A stretch of DNA of 55,000 nucleotides from Rossellomorea aquimaris (GCA_020524245.1 JAIVLN010000011.1:1-55000), one strand, 5' to 3'. Positions 36,306-45,041 are shown, numbered from the stretch's first letter. Made by a program: numbers and translations. Notes: a model not told the origin generated them from the letters alone.

Positions 36306-36339
36306 AACACGATGACCTTTTTGGGTTGTCGTGTTTTTT
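36306..36339 (+). terminator. terminator after cshA
   Basis: AACACGATGACC pairs with GGTTGTCGTGTT (two G-U pairs), followed by T residues. Confidence 0.8.
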
Positions 36340-36400
36340 GTTTGTTTTTTTGTGGGGGGGTGCATTATTAGATGGTTTTGTGGTAAAAAATGCTAAAATA

Positions 36401-36520
36401 CGCACAAAATGAAATAATTGCGCGCAAAACCAAAAAATCGCGCGCGAATTGAAATTTTCACGCGCAAATCTCAAAAATGGCGCATAAAACGAAAAAATCA
36501 CGCGCAAATGGAAAATCCAA
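36401..36520. repeat. array A: six tandem 20-bp degenerate repeats
   Basis: Six consecutive units begin at 36401, 36421, 36441, 36461, 36481 and 36501, exactly 20 bp apart with no indels. The consensus is CGCGCAAAWCGAAAAAATCR; CGC at unit positions 1-3 is invariant and AAA at 6-8 nearly so. A partial, decayed unit may precede at 36381. The period is not a multiple of three, and the frames contain stops or no start, so the array is non-coding. It lies between the cshA terminator and the NERD gene. Confidence 0.85.
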
Positions 36521-36589
36521 GAAAAAATAAAGGACTTCACATCAATGAAGAGAATATATATTAGGAATCAAAACAAAAGGAGTGGTAGT

Positions 36590-37555
36590 TTGGTCGTAAA
36601 AGAACGAGAATTTCCAATCAGGATTCACCAAAACAAAGCATTGTTAAAAAGGATTAGAAAAAATCATACAGCGATCCCCCGAATCGAGTCCGATTTGAAG
36701 AAAATAACGGCTGGTTACAAGGGAGAAAAGGCAGTTGATTATCAGTTGGGGTTTCTGGAAGAGAAAAACTATTCGATTTTTCACAACGTCAGGCTCAAGA
36801 TCGGTACTCAATATTTTCAAATTGATACTCTCATCATCAATACACGTTACATTGTCATTATTGAAGTCAAGAATTTGGCTGGTATCATCCGCATCGATCC
36901 CAGTATAAGGCAGTGCACTCGGATTCTAGGGGATACACAGGAAGGATTCATCGACCCCATCTCGCAAGTTGAGAAACTTACCCTTTTATTCAAGAAATGG
37001 CTTTTAAAACAAGGGATGATGGTTCCGCAGCACATAGAGTTTCTGGTCGTAATCAGTAATCCTCAAACCACAATTGAATTCACCGCCCGCCCACCTTTAC
37101 ACTCTCCATATACAAGAGTCATCCACGCTCAGAATATCCTACATTTCATAAACACCCTAAACGGAAAATACAAGAAAGAAGTACGGACGATCAAAGAAAT
37201 AAATAAAATGAAAAGACTGATCATCAAACACCATTCTGTCCCCGAAACCGATGTTCTGGATTATTATCGTATTGAAAAAGATGAAATCATGACGGGGGTG
37301 CAATGTGAGAAATGCTTTGCAGCGCCTTTGCCAAGAGTCAGTAATTACTGGATTTGCTCGAAGTGTGGAATTCGATCAAAAAACGCCCATCTCCCTGCTG
37401 TCGAAGATTACTTTTTGCTATTGGATGATGTAATCACCAATCAAAAGTTGAGAGAATACCTCCATCTACCATCACGCAATGTCGCAAGGAACATACTCTC
37501 CTCCCTAAACCTAAACTCCGCCGGCACCGGTAGAGGCTTCTACTATTTCAAGTAA
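36590..37555 (+). CDS. NERD-domain nuclease-related protein with zinc ribbon
   Basis: This 321-residue protein has a NERD domain (about residues 45-175) with GYKGEKAVDYQLGFL, QIDTLIINTRYIVIIEVKN (the D...ExK nuclease-like core) and ISQVEKLTLLFKKWL. A four-cysteine zinc ribbon (CEKCFAAP, then CSKCGIRS) and a C-terminal winged-helix-like stretch follow. NERD proteins are predicted nucleases of unknown role, sometimes linked to defence or DNA processing. The TTG at 36590 is chosen for the AAAGGAG seven bases upstream; the in-frame ATG at 36545 has no site. Its base composition is more AT-rich than neighbouring core genes, and it does not belong to the B. subtilis order here. Confidence 0.75.
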   Translation: MVVKEREFPIRIHQNKALLKRIRKNHTAIPRIESDLKKITAGYKGEKAVDYQLGFLEEKNYSIFHNVRLKIGTQYFQIDTLIINTRYIVIIEVKNLAGIIRIDPSIRQCTRILGDTQEGFIDPISQVEKLTLLFKKWLLKQGMMVPQHIEFLVVISNPQTTIEFTARPPLHSPYTRVIHAQNILHFINTLNGKYKKEVRTIKEINKMKRLIIKHHSVPETDVLDYYRIEKDEIMTGVQCEKCFAAPLPRVSNYWICSKCGIRSKNAHLPAVEDYFLLLDDVITNQKLREYLHLPSRNVARNILSSLNLNSAGTGRGFYYFK

Positions 37556-37655
37556 TCCGAATGTCTCTCCCCCCACCGCACATACTAACCCATAACAACA
37601 CCAACCAATCACAAGAATCATAAAATTCCAACCCGAAAAAGGAGCCTAACCCACC

Positions 37656-38618
37656 ATGACTCTCATCCGACTTGGCTACGTGGCCATGAGTATGAATCTT
37701 CAAAATGCCTCGCCTTCACAGACGATGACATACAAGCAGTTTTCATCGATAAAAGATCGGGAAGCGGCCATCAGGAAGCTTGAGCGCATTGCCCGCTCCA
37801 ATCTTCAGAATTGCCTCCGTCTCTTGAAGCATAATGTTCTTCATGACATTCATTTTTTTCGTTTCAGCTCAAAGCTGATCCCGCTTGCCAACCATCCGGA
37901 TTTGAAGGGGTGGGATTTCATTGCGCCTTTAGAGGGGGAACTCAGCGATTTAAGGGAGTACATCAATGCTCATCCGATGCGTGTCGACTTTCATCCCGAT
38001 CACTTTGTGCTTCTGAATACGAGTGATGTTGATGTCCTCAAGAATACTTTTCATACGTTGAAGATGCACAGGGATCTCCTCCTTGGCATGGGGGTGGAGC
38101 CTCTACATCGCTGTGTCCTGCATGTGGGAGGAGCGTACGATGATAAGGAGAAGGCGCTTGAACAGTTCATTCATAATTGGGGGTTAACGCCTGCCTCGCT
38201 TCAGGACATGATCATCCTGGAGAATGACGACACCGTCTTTACTGCCGCCGATGCGCTTTACCTTTGTGAAAAATTGGGAATCCCTCAAGTGTTTGACTAT
38301 CACCATCATCTTGCCAACCATGAAAGGGATTGGCTGTATGATTGGGAGCGGGTCGTCTCCACGTGGACTCAGTCTCCGCTTCCCGTGAAAATGCATATAT
38401 CCAGTCCTCGGTCTGAGAAGGATTTCAAGGCACACGCGGATTACATAGACAAGGGGATGTTCCTTGATTTTCTGAGCGGAATCAAAGGATCCGTGGAGCA
38501 GGTGGACTGCATGATCGAGGCAAAGAAAAAGGATGATGCCCTGTTCAAGCTTGCCAAGGATTTGAAGGATGTCGAAGGGATTGAGTGGGTGGATCAGTCT
38601 TCCTTCATTTTGAAGTAG
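37656..38618 (+). CDS. uvsE: UV DNA damage endonuclease UvsE
   Basis: The 320-residue TIM-barrel enzyme begins IRLGYVAMSMNLQNASPSQT, the UVDE family start. It carries the metal-ligand motifs FFRFSSKLIPL, MRVDFHPDHFVLLN, LHVGGAYDDKEKAL, IILENDD, FDYHHHLAN and MHISSP. UVDE nicks DNA 5' of UV photoproducts; B. subtilis has it as ywjD/uvsE elsewhere in the genome, with a role in spores. AAAAAGGAGCC precedes the ATG. It lies after the NERD gene in a C/A-rich spacer, and the two could form a nucleic-acid-processing pair by position only. Confidence 0.9.
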   Translation: MTLIRLGYVAMSMNLQNASPSQTMTYKQFSSIKDREAAIRKLERIARSNLQNCLRLLKHNVLHDIHFFRFSSKLIPLANHPDLKGWDFIAPLEGELSDLREYINAHPMRVDFHPDHFVLLNTSDVDVLKNTFHTLKMHRDLLLGMGVEPLHRCVLHVGGAYDDKEKALEQFIHNWGLTPASLQDMIILENDDTVFTAADALYLCEKLGIPQVFDYHHHLANHERDWLYDWERVVSTWTQSPLPVKMHISSPRSEKDFKAHADYIDKGMFLDFLSGIKGSVEQVDCMIEAKKKDDALFKLAKDLKDVEGIEWVDQSSFILK

Positions 38619-38637
38619 GCCTCTTTAGGCCTTTTTC
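38615..38637 (+). terminator. terminator after uvsE
   Basis: AGGCCT-CTTT-AGGCCT forms a compact hairpin overlapping the stop codon and ends in T residues. Confidence 0.7.
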
Positions 38638-38812
38638 TGTTGGGTCCCGCTTCTTTTTTTCCTAAAATCAGAGGTTGCTAAGAAGCAGAACTTATCTAAA
38701 AAAGGACCCCCGATCAAAGTTCCATTAGAGCCCTTTGAAACCAAACCTATCCTCAAACGTAAACATACTGTAAGATTTATACATAAGGGTTTAGACAAAA
38801 AGGAGGATGGCT

Positions 38813-39292
38813 ATGAGAGGGGAGCCTCAGAAACGGATTTCACCGAAGGCGTTGAAGGTATGGCGCTTGCATGGTGCGATTCAGTCATTGGTGTTGGGAC
38901 TTTTCGTGATTGGGACGGTCATATTGACGACCATCTTTGAATGGTCGGTCTGGGTCATGGTAGTGGCAATCGGTGTGCTGCTGTTATTTACATATACGAT
39001 GATATTCTTTTTGCCTTCGATTCGCTGGAAAAGGTGGAGGTATGAAGTGCGGGAACAGGAGATTGAGCTTCAGAGAGGCTTTATTTTCATTAAGCGCACC
39101 CTCGTCCCGATGGTGAGGGTGCAGCATGTGGATACGGTGCAGGGTCCGCTATTGAAACGGTATCGTTTATCGACGATTACAATCTCGACGGCCGCCACCG
39201 TTCATGAAATCCCCGCATTGGATACGGAGGAAGCGGATGAGCTGAGGAATAGGATTTCCTTACTGGCAAGGGTGGCGGAAGATGATGTCTGA
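38813..39292 (+). CDS. ydbS: PH-domain membrane protein YdbS
   Basis: The 159-residue protein has two adjacent membrane helices (about 25-72) and a bacterial PH (bPH_2/DUF304) domain: YEVREQEIELQRGFIFIKRTLVPMVRVQHVDT. It matches B. subtilis YdbS in size and location. AGGAGG at 38801-38806 fixes the ATG at 38813; the ATG at 38807 overlaps the site. It overlaps ydbT by 11 bp and probably forms a complex with it. B. subtilis studies link YdbS/YdbT to resistance against a toxin, but the mechanism is unclear. Confidence 0.85.
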   Translation: MRGEPQKRISPKALKVWRLHGAIQSLVLGLFVIGTVILTTIFEWSVWVMVVAIGVLLLFTYTMIFFLPSIRWKRWRYEVREQEIELQRGFIFIKRTLVPMVRVQHVDTVQGPLLKRYRLSTITISTAATVHEIPALDTEEADELRNRISLLARVAEDDV

Positions 39293-40760
39293 ATCGAAAC
39301 GCCTGCATCCGATTTCTGCCGTGGCAAGCTTTTTGAAGCAATTGAAGGAGTTGATCATTCCCTTCGTACTGCTTTTCGTCCTTAATGGCGGTGGCGATAA
39401 GGGGGGCTTCTGGGACTATATGCCGCTCATTTCAATGGCGGTGGTGCTGGTGGTCGTCCTTGTGGCAGGATTCATCAAGTGGCTGCGTTTCACGTATCGA
39501 TTGGCAGAAGGGGAGCTTCGGATCGAATATGGATTATTTGTGAAAAAGAAGCGGTATATCCCGTTTGACCGGATCCAGAGCTTGAACTTTTCGGAGGGCA
39601 TCATCCATCGTCCGTTTGGCTTGGTAAAGGTGAAAGTGGAGACAGCCGGTTCATCGAATTCGAGGGAATCTGAGGCGGAACTGACGGCAATTTTGAAAGA
39701 GGAAGCGTTGGAGCTCGAGAGGATCATTTATCGAGAGAAGAGGAAAGCGTCTTCCGCCGAAATGTCTGAAGAGGTTGAAAGTGAGAAAACCGGGAACGAA
39801 GAGAAAGCGGTCTTCAGGATGAATGCCAAGGATATCTGGGTGCTCGCGGCGACATCCGGGGGAATCGGCGTGATCCTGTCCGGTGTCGGTGTGTTTCTTT
39901 CTCAATTCTCGGAGTTCATCCCGTATGAATCGGTCTATGATGAAATGATGATGTTTGTGAAGAGCGGGCTCGCCATCATAGCGGTCCTGTCGTTTATCGT
40001 GCTAGTAGTGGCATGGGTGGTTTCGGTAGGGTGGACGTTCGTTGTTTACGGTGATTTCACGATTCGGTTGAACGATGACAATCTGGTGATAACTAGAGGA
40101 CTACTTGAGAAAAAGCAAGTCACCGTGCCGTTGAATCGTGTCCAGGGAATCCGGATTGTAGAGAATCCGCTGCGCCAGCTGTTGGGATTTTGTACGGTTG
40201 TGATTGAGAATGCGGGAGGATCCGTGCTTGAGAAGGACAGCTCGACCATCAAGCTGATGCCTGTTGTCAGGAAGAAAAGAGTCGAAGGGTTGCTAAAGGA
40301 AATTTTTCCGGATTATGAGCTGAGTGAGAGCTTCGATAAGCTCCCTCGGCGTGCACTCAGGAGATACATCATACGGGCAGCGGTCTGGGTACTCATCCCG
40401 GCCGTCATCGCAGCCATCCTGTTTTGGCCATTTGGTCTCCTAGCCATCTTGCTGGTGCTTCCTTTCGGCATGATTGGCTACTTACAGCACCGTACAGGGG
40501 GATGGAATCTTTCGGGCAACCAATTGGCCCTGCGTTACCGGGGGATCTTGAAGCATACTGCATATATGAAGAAGAATCGGATTCAATCGCTTGATGCCAA
40601 GCAAAGCAGGTTCCAAGCTAGGAAGGATCTGACGACCATCACCACGACCCTGAAGTCTGGTCAGGCCGGCTATTCAAGTGAAGTGGCCGATCTGGAGGAA
40701 AGGGATGCATCCCGTATTTATGACTGGTTTTCCCATGGGACGCATAACGACAATCGATGA
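39282..40760 (+). CDS. ydbT: multi-PH-domain membrane protein YdbT
   Basis: The 492-residue protein contains three bPH_2-type domains. Each has the signature RYIPFDRIQSLNFSEGI, KQVTVPLNRVQGIRIVENP or TAYMKKNRIQSLDAKQSRFQ after a pair of membrane helices, giving about six helices in total. A charged cytoplasmic insert (about 150-178) separates domains one and two. Partner of YdbS; the start overlaps the ydbS stop region. The function is unknown beyond membrane association. Confidence 0.85.
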   Translation: MMSESKRLHPISAVASFLKQLKELIIPFVLLFVLNGGGDKGGFWDYMPLISMAVVLVVVLVAGFIKWLRFTYRLAEGELRIEYGLFVKKKRYIPFDRIQSLNFSEGIIHRPFGLVKVKVETAGSSNSRESEAELTAILKEEALELERIIYREKRKASSAEMSEEVESEKTGNEEKAVFRMNAKDIWVLAATSGGIGVILSGVGVFLSQFSEFIPYESVYDEMMMFVKSGLAIIAVLSFIVLVVAWVVSVGWTFVVYGDFTIRLNDDNLVITRGLLEKKQVTVPLNRVQGIRIVENPLRQLLGFCTVVIENAGGSVLEKDSSTIKLMPVVRKKRVEGLLKEIFPDYELSESFDKLPRRALRRYIIRAAVWVLIPAVIAAILFWPFGLLAILLVLPFGMIGYLQHRTGGWNLSGNQLALRYRGILKHTAYMKKNRIQSLDAKQSRFQARKDLTTITTTLKSGQAGYSSEVADLEERDASRIYDWFSHGTHNDNR

Positions 40761-40806
40761 AAAAAGGTGATCCGCTTCATGACGCGCGGGTCACCTTCGT
40801 TTTTTC
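40761..40806. terminator. bidirectional terminator between ydbT and the rhomboid gene
   Basis: AAGGTGA/TCACCTT with an inner CCGC/GCGG stem has A residues on the left and T residues on the right. Confidence 0.75.
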
Positions 40807-41381
40807 CCTACGATCCATCCGATTAAAAACCCCCCAAGCAATCCGAATATATGGGCAGTGATGTTGATGCCGGATTGCATGAACGTCATTGCAACCCCGA
40901 TGACGACAATCGGAAGGATGACCTGGCGGCTCTCACTCGTGATGAATGAATTCTTTAAAAGAATCATAGCGATATAGAAACCGAATAGACCGAATATAGC
41001 ACCGGATGCCCCGATATGACTGTAGGTCAGTGGCTTGATTAAATAAGTCATCACATTGGCGAAAACGCCACTTGCCATATAAAGAAGGAGGAACCGGATC
41101 TTTCCGAGATACTTCTCTAATGGTGGCCCAAATAAAACCAATGAAAAAGAGTTAAACAACAAATGGGCAAACCCGAGGTGGACGAAGATCGGTGTGATGA
41201 GCCTCCACCAATCACCATCCCTGATATACAGATTCACCCCTGCCAGCTTTTCATATACCCACATTTGAGGGAAGAACGGCAGGCTGCTCACTAAATAGAG
41301 CATAATATGGATGAGAACGATCAATGATATGATCGGATAGCGTCGTAAAAATTGTGAAAAGCTTTCTGTTCGGACAAACAT
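40791..41381 (-). CDS. ydcA: rhomboid-family intramembrane serine protease YdcA
   Basis: The 196-residue protein has six membrane helices and the rhomboid features: WWRLITPIFVHLGFAHLLFNSFSL, the catalytic GASGAIFG (Ser126), and the His of ITAHIFGLLGGFLIGW (His177). Rhomboids cleave membrane proteins within the bilayer; the substrate is not known. It is transcribed opposite to its neighbours, as B. subtilis ydcA is in the same place. The upstream TAGGAGGATACACT provides a strong ribosome site. Confidence 0.9.
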   Translation of the reverse strand: MFVRTESFSQFLRRYPIISLIVLIHIMLYLVSSLPFFPQMWVYEKLAGVNLYIRDGDWWRLITPIFVHLGFAHLLFNSFSLVLFGPPLEKYLGKIRFLLLYMASGVFANVMTYLIKPLTYSHIGASGAIFGLFGFYIAMILLKNSFITSESRQVILPIVVIGVAMTFMQSGINITAHIFGLLGGFLIGWIVGKKRR

Positions 41382-41549
41382 AGTGTATCCTCCTAATGGG
41401 ATCGTTAATTATATCGTATAACTCATGATAAAGCTCCCGGCTTCTTTAAACAAGAACTTACACCTGGTTGCGTGCGCCTCCACCAGTGCAGGTTGAGGCC
41501 GTTACATAAGTATATGAGAAAAAAGACAAGAGTAGAAGGAGGACAACGG

Positions 41550-41900
41550 ATGATTAAAGGAATAGGACTTGATATCGTTGAGCTTCACCGGATCCGCACG
41601 ATCGTCGGGCGGCAGCCAAAATTGATCAAACGGGTTCTGACTCCGAGGGAACAGGATCATCTGGCTTCGTTGACAGAAGCGCGGGCGATCGAGTTTCTTG
41701 CAGGTCGATTTGCGGCCAAAGAAGCATTTGCAAAAGCGAATGGGACGGGAATCGGGCGTTCCCTTTCATTTCAGGATATCGAAATAAGCAAAGATGAGTA
41801 CGGCAAGCCATTCTTTTCAAAACCAGCAGGGATCCATGCGCATCTGTCAATCACTCACAGCAAGGAGTTTGCCGCGGCACAGGTCATCATTGAAGAGTAA
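41550..41900 (+). CDS. acpS: holo-[acyl-carrier-protein] synthase
   Basis: The 116-residue enzyme transfers phosphopantetheine from CoA to acyl carrier protein. It shows [11 protein letters not shown] with metal ligand Asp8, [11 protein letters not shown] with Glu58, and the C-terminal [29 protein letters not shown] fixes the ATG at 41550; the open frame extends 26 codons upstream through a non-homologous stretch. Confidence 0.95.
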   Translation: MIKGIGLDIVELHRIRTIVGRQPKLIKRVLTPREQDHLASLTEARAIEFLAGRFAAKEAFAKANGTGIGRSLSFQDIEISKDEYGKPFFSKPAGIHAHLSITHSKEFAAAQVIIEE

Positions 41901-41990
41901 AAAAATCCGGGCTTGTCATCTTCGCTAGCATATTCCCTTAGGTTGTCTCATATATTCAGTAGTGCAATAGGAGAGACAAGGCTAGGTATG

Positions 41991-42012
41991 TACAATCGGG
42001 ATCCCGATTGTA
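41991..42012. repeat. perfect 22-bp palindrome upstream of ydcC
   Basis: TACAATCGGGA and TCCCGATTGTA are exact inverted halves with no spacer, centred on GGATCC, 69 bp before the ydcC start. They are flanked by GAGACAA on both sides (41972 and 42016). It could be an operator or a hairpin in the leader; there is no T run, so it is not a terminator. Confidence 0.7.
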
Positions 42013-42080
42013 AAAGAGACAAAGACCTTCTAGCTTTCCCCTCTCTCAATTACGTTTATCTTGAGACAAAAGGGGTTGAA

Positions 42081-43097
42081 ATGATGAAGAAAAGGCTAGT
42101 TGTACTAGTGATGGCCATGCTTGCGGTGTTGATGTTGGCTGCTTGCGGGGAGAAATCGAAAGAAGATGTGACAAAGGATCTGAAGGCAAAGGTAGAGGAC
42201 ATGAAGGGGTATAAAGCGGATGCCAAAATGACGCTTCAGGTTGGCGATGAGCCACAGACGTATGATGTGGAAGTGTGGCATAATAATCCTAATTATTACC
42301 GTGTTGCCCTCAAGAATGCCGCGAAGGACCAAAGTCAGATGATTCTCCGTAACGATGAAGGAGTATTTGTCCTGACCCCTGCGCTGAACAAGAGCTTCCG
42401 CTTCCAGAGTGAATGGCCGAATAACAGCAGCCAGGCATATCTGTACGAGTCATTGGTGCAGGATGTACTAGAAGACAAGGAAGCGACATTCAAGGAAACG
42501 AAGAGTCACTATGTATTCACGACGAAGACCCGTTATCAGAACAAGCAGATGCTTCCAACCCAGGAAATTGCCTTTAACAAGAAAGATCTATCGCCTGCAA
42601 CAGTGAAAGTGATGGATGCGGATCATAATTCCCTTGTAAAAGTCGAATTTTCCAAGATGGATATGAAAGCTGCCTTTGATAAGAAAGACTTCGACATGAA
42701 GAAAAACATGACGGGTGCACAACTTGAAGTTCCGGTTACGGCTAGTGTGGAAGACAAGGAATTCACGGTCCTCTACCCTATGTCAGAAGTTACAGGAACA
42801 GAGTTGATAGAAGAGAAAGAAGTTGCGACTGCGAATGGAAAACGTGTCGTCTTGACCTACGGTGGGGAAAAATCCTTCACGATCATCCAGGAGAAGACAA
42901 CCGTGGTACCAACCATGACAGTGTCGACCTCACTAAAGGGTGAACTGGTGGACTTAGGATTCACCGTTGCCGCCATGACGGATAATTCCATCCGATGGAC
43001 CAATAACGGCGTCGATTACATGCTCGCTTCAAACGACCTGACTCCTTCTGAAATGGTCATGCTTGCACAGTCCGTTCAAGGATCGATGGTGAAATAG
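42081..43097 (+). CDS. ydcC: YdcC lipoprotein, LolA/GerS-like fold
   Basis: The 338-residue lipoprotein has signal peptide MMKKRLVVLVMAMLAVLMLA and lipobox Cys22. A beta-rich LolA-like domain follows (MKGYKADAKMTLQVGDEPQTYDVEVWHNNPNYYRVAL to about residue 200), and then a C-terminal domain ending in a heme/DUF4367-like VDYMLASNDLT segment. It matches B. subtilis YdcC in size and position; related GerS proteins act in spore cortex or germination in Clostridia. AAAGGGGTTGAA precedes the paired ATGs (42081 and 42084). The open frame upstream is not part of the gene. Confidence 0.85.
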   Translation: MMKKRLVVLVMAMLAVLMLAACGEKSKEDVTKDLKAKVEDMKGYKADAKMTLQVGDEPQTYDVEVWHNNPNYYRVALKNAAKDQSQMILRNDEGVFVLTPALNKSFRFQSEWPNNSSQAYLYESLVQDVLEDKEATFKETKSHYVFTTKTRYQNKQMLPTQEIAFNKKDLSPATVKVMDADHNSLVKVEFSKMDMKAAFDKKDFDMKKNMTGAQLEVPVTASVEDKEFTVLYPMSEVTGTELIEEKEVATANGKRVVLTYGGEKSFTIIQEKTTVVPTMTVSTSLKGELVDLGFTVAAMTDNSIRWTNNGVDYMLASNDLTPSEMVMLAQSVQGSMVK

Positions 43098-43638
43098 GAA
43101 AGAGATAAAATGGGGCGGCCCTTGAGGGTTTGCTCCTTTTCTTTTTGAATGATGTCGGGGTGTCGATTACGTCGCGTTGGAAGGTACGTTAGATCGTTTG
43201 CTGGGGGATAACCTGGAGACGGGGGTGGGGGATAGCTTATTTTGGTGGTGGGGTGATTTTCACCGGGATTTGCATAATTGCACGGGTATCTTCACGATTG
43301 CACCGGAACCTACATAATTGCACCGAAAACTCCGTAATTGCACTGGAATCCACATAATTGCACCAAAATTTCGCGAATTGAACCTAAATCTCAATAACAT
43401 CAAAGCATCCCCATTCAAAATCAACAGACTCCAACCACACCATCCGTAATCCCCCCTCCGATATCCCGACCGCGCAGATGCCCCTTACAAACAAACACTC
43501 CACAATCACCATCCAAACCCTTCGTGAAAGATTCTTGCCTCACAAAAATTAATTTGACACAATAAGAGAATAGATGAATAATCAGAGATAATCTTGAATA
43601 GACTGACAATGTTTTGTTGATATGAGGAAGTGACCAGA
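43098..43638. other. 541-bp intergenic region before alr
   Basis: The first part holds a modest terminator-like hairpin for ydcC (43112-43145; GGGGC/GCTCC with an inner CCT/AGG and a T-rich tail). The middle holds array B. The stretch 43401-43540 is markedly C- and A-rich on the plus strand with no supported gene. The last 80 bp should contain the alr promoter, which I cannot place with confidence. Confidence 0.5.
43261..43400. repeat. array B: seven tandem 20-bp degenerate repeats
   Basis: Units start at 43261, 43281, 43301, 43321, 43341, 43361 and 43381, exactly 20 bp apart with no indels. The consensus is CACCGGAATCTMCATAATTG; CAC at positions 1-3 and AATTG at 16-20 are kept in most units and the last unit is the most diverged. 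Like array A the period is not a multiple of three, and no open frame spans it. Confidence 0.9.
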
Positions 43639-44802
43639 GTGGAAGCACAGACGCAATTCTATCGTGATACTTGGGTGGAAATCGATCTCGATTGTTTAAC
43701 GGAAAATATTCAGAATATTAAGCGGCATATCGCTTCCGATGAAGTGAAGATGTTTGCTGTCGTGAAAGCGAACGCATATGGACATGGGGATGTGCCTGTC
43801 GCGCGCGCTGCGTTGGAAGCGGGAGTGCACGGGCTGGCCGTGGCTTTCCTGGATGAGGCCATTTCGTTACGAAAAGGGGGGATCGAAGCACCGATCCTTG
43901 TACTCGGGGCATCACGTGCCGAGGATGTGAAGCTTGCTTCTGATTTTGATATCGCTTTGACCAACTTCAGTTTGGAATGGCTTGAAGAAGCGGCTGAAGA
44001 GCTGGACGAAGAGGCTGGCTTGAAGGTGCATATCAAATGCGATACCGGAATGGGAAGGTTAGGCGTCCGGTCGGTCGAAGAGTTGAAGGAGATGGAAACA
44101 TTCATCCGCTCCGGCCGCAAGTTCCAATTGGACGGTATATACACTCATTTTGCCACGGCTGATGAATTGGACGACACGTATCTTGAAGCGCAGCTGGGGA
44201 GATTCGAAGAGATGGTGAGTGTGTTGAATGAGCGCCCTCCCTATATACACTCGTCCAACAGCGCGGCAACATTGAGGAAGTCGAAAACCCATTTCACGGC
44301 GGTCCGGGTAGGCATTGCGATGTATGGTCTTACACCATCTGAAGAGATGAAGTCGGTATTGCCGTTCCAGTTAAAAGAAGTATTTTCCCTTTATTCTCGA
44401 CTGGTCCATACGAAAGAACAGCAGGCGGGTGACAAAATCAGTTACGGCTCGACCTACGAAACCAAGGAAAAAGAGTGGATCGGGACCGTACCGATCGGAT
44501 ATGCAGATGGCTGGCTCCGGAAGCTTCAGGGCCAAGAAGTCATTGTCGCTGGAGAAAGGGTACCGATCGTCGGCAGGATCTGTATGGATCAATGCATGAT
44601 TTCGTTGCCTGGACCCATGAAATCCGGCGAAAGGGTGACCTTGATCGGAAAGGATGGACATGAAAAAGTTTCAATAGATGAAATAGCAGAGAAGCTTGAA
44701 ACAATCAATTATGAGATTCCGTGCATCATCTCTCCGAGGGTGCCTAGAATCTATATCAAAAATGGCAAGACTATCGGGGTTTCCAATAGACTATTGTCTT
44801 GA
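43639..44802 (+). CDS. alr: alanine racemase
   Basis: The 387-residue PLP enzyme makes D-alanine for Ddl. It has FYRDTWVEIDL at the start, the PLP-lysine in VKANAYGHGD (Lys43), the catalytic Tyr in SYGSTYETKEKEW, then GTVPIGYADGW and CMDQCMISL. I chose the GTG at 43639 over the GTG at 43630 because GAGGAAG spans 43624-43630. It sits directly before mazEF as in B. subtilis. Confidence 0.95.
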   Translation: MEAQTQFYRDTWVEIDLDCLTENIQNIKRHIASDEVKMFAVVKANAYGHGDVPVARAALEAGVHGLAVAFLDEAISLRKGGIEAPILVLGASRAEDVKLASDFDIALTNFSLEWLEEAAEELDEEAGLKVHIKCDTGMGRLGVRSVEELKEMETFIRSGRKFQLDGIYTHFATADELDDTYLEAQLGRFEEMVSVLNERPPYIHSSNSAATLRKSKTHFTAVRVGIAMYGLTPSEEMKSVLPFQLKEVFSLYSRLVHTKEQQAGDKISYGSTYETKEKEWIGTVPIGYADGWLRKLQGQEVIVAGERVPIVGRICMDQCMISLPGPMKSGERVTLIGKDGHEKVSIDEIAEKLETINYEIPCIISPRVPRIYIKNGKTIGVSNRLLS

Positions 44803-45041
44803 TGATGACTCTTCCGGTACAGGTGCGGGGACTGACCCATACCCGTTGACCGCAGATGGACAGTGTCGAATAGCTAGGCAGGAAAAAATGAAATCATTTT
44901 CATTTTCATGAATAATTCATATTTTATATGGCGGATAATAGAAGAGATTGATAAATTGTCTTTTCATTCGCGTTATTTGATGGTATGATTGATATGTTAA
45001 TGAACAGAAACGGTATGTAGTGATTGGTGGAGGTGTAGTTT

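Noticed and set aside
36401-43400. The 20-bp arrays as CRISPR arrays
   Set aside because: Units are contiguous without spacers, each unit is degenerate, and no cas gene is nearby.
43421-43648. 75-codon minus-strand frame before alr
   Set aside because: It overlaps the alr start and promoter and has no ribosome site or recognisable sequence.
44889-44908. Fur-box-like TGAAATCATTTTCATTTTCA before mazE
   Set aside because: Only about two thirds of the positions match the consensus, and the neighbouring genes have no link to iron.
44947-44999. TTGTCT and TATGAT as a mazEF promoter
   Set aside because: The spacing of about 22 bp is too long for a standard promoter, so I did not list it.
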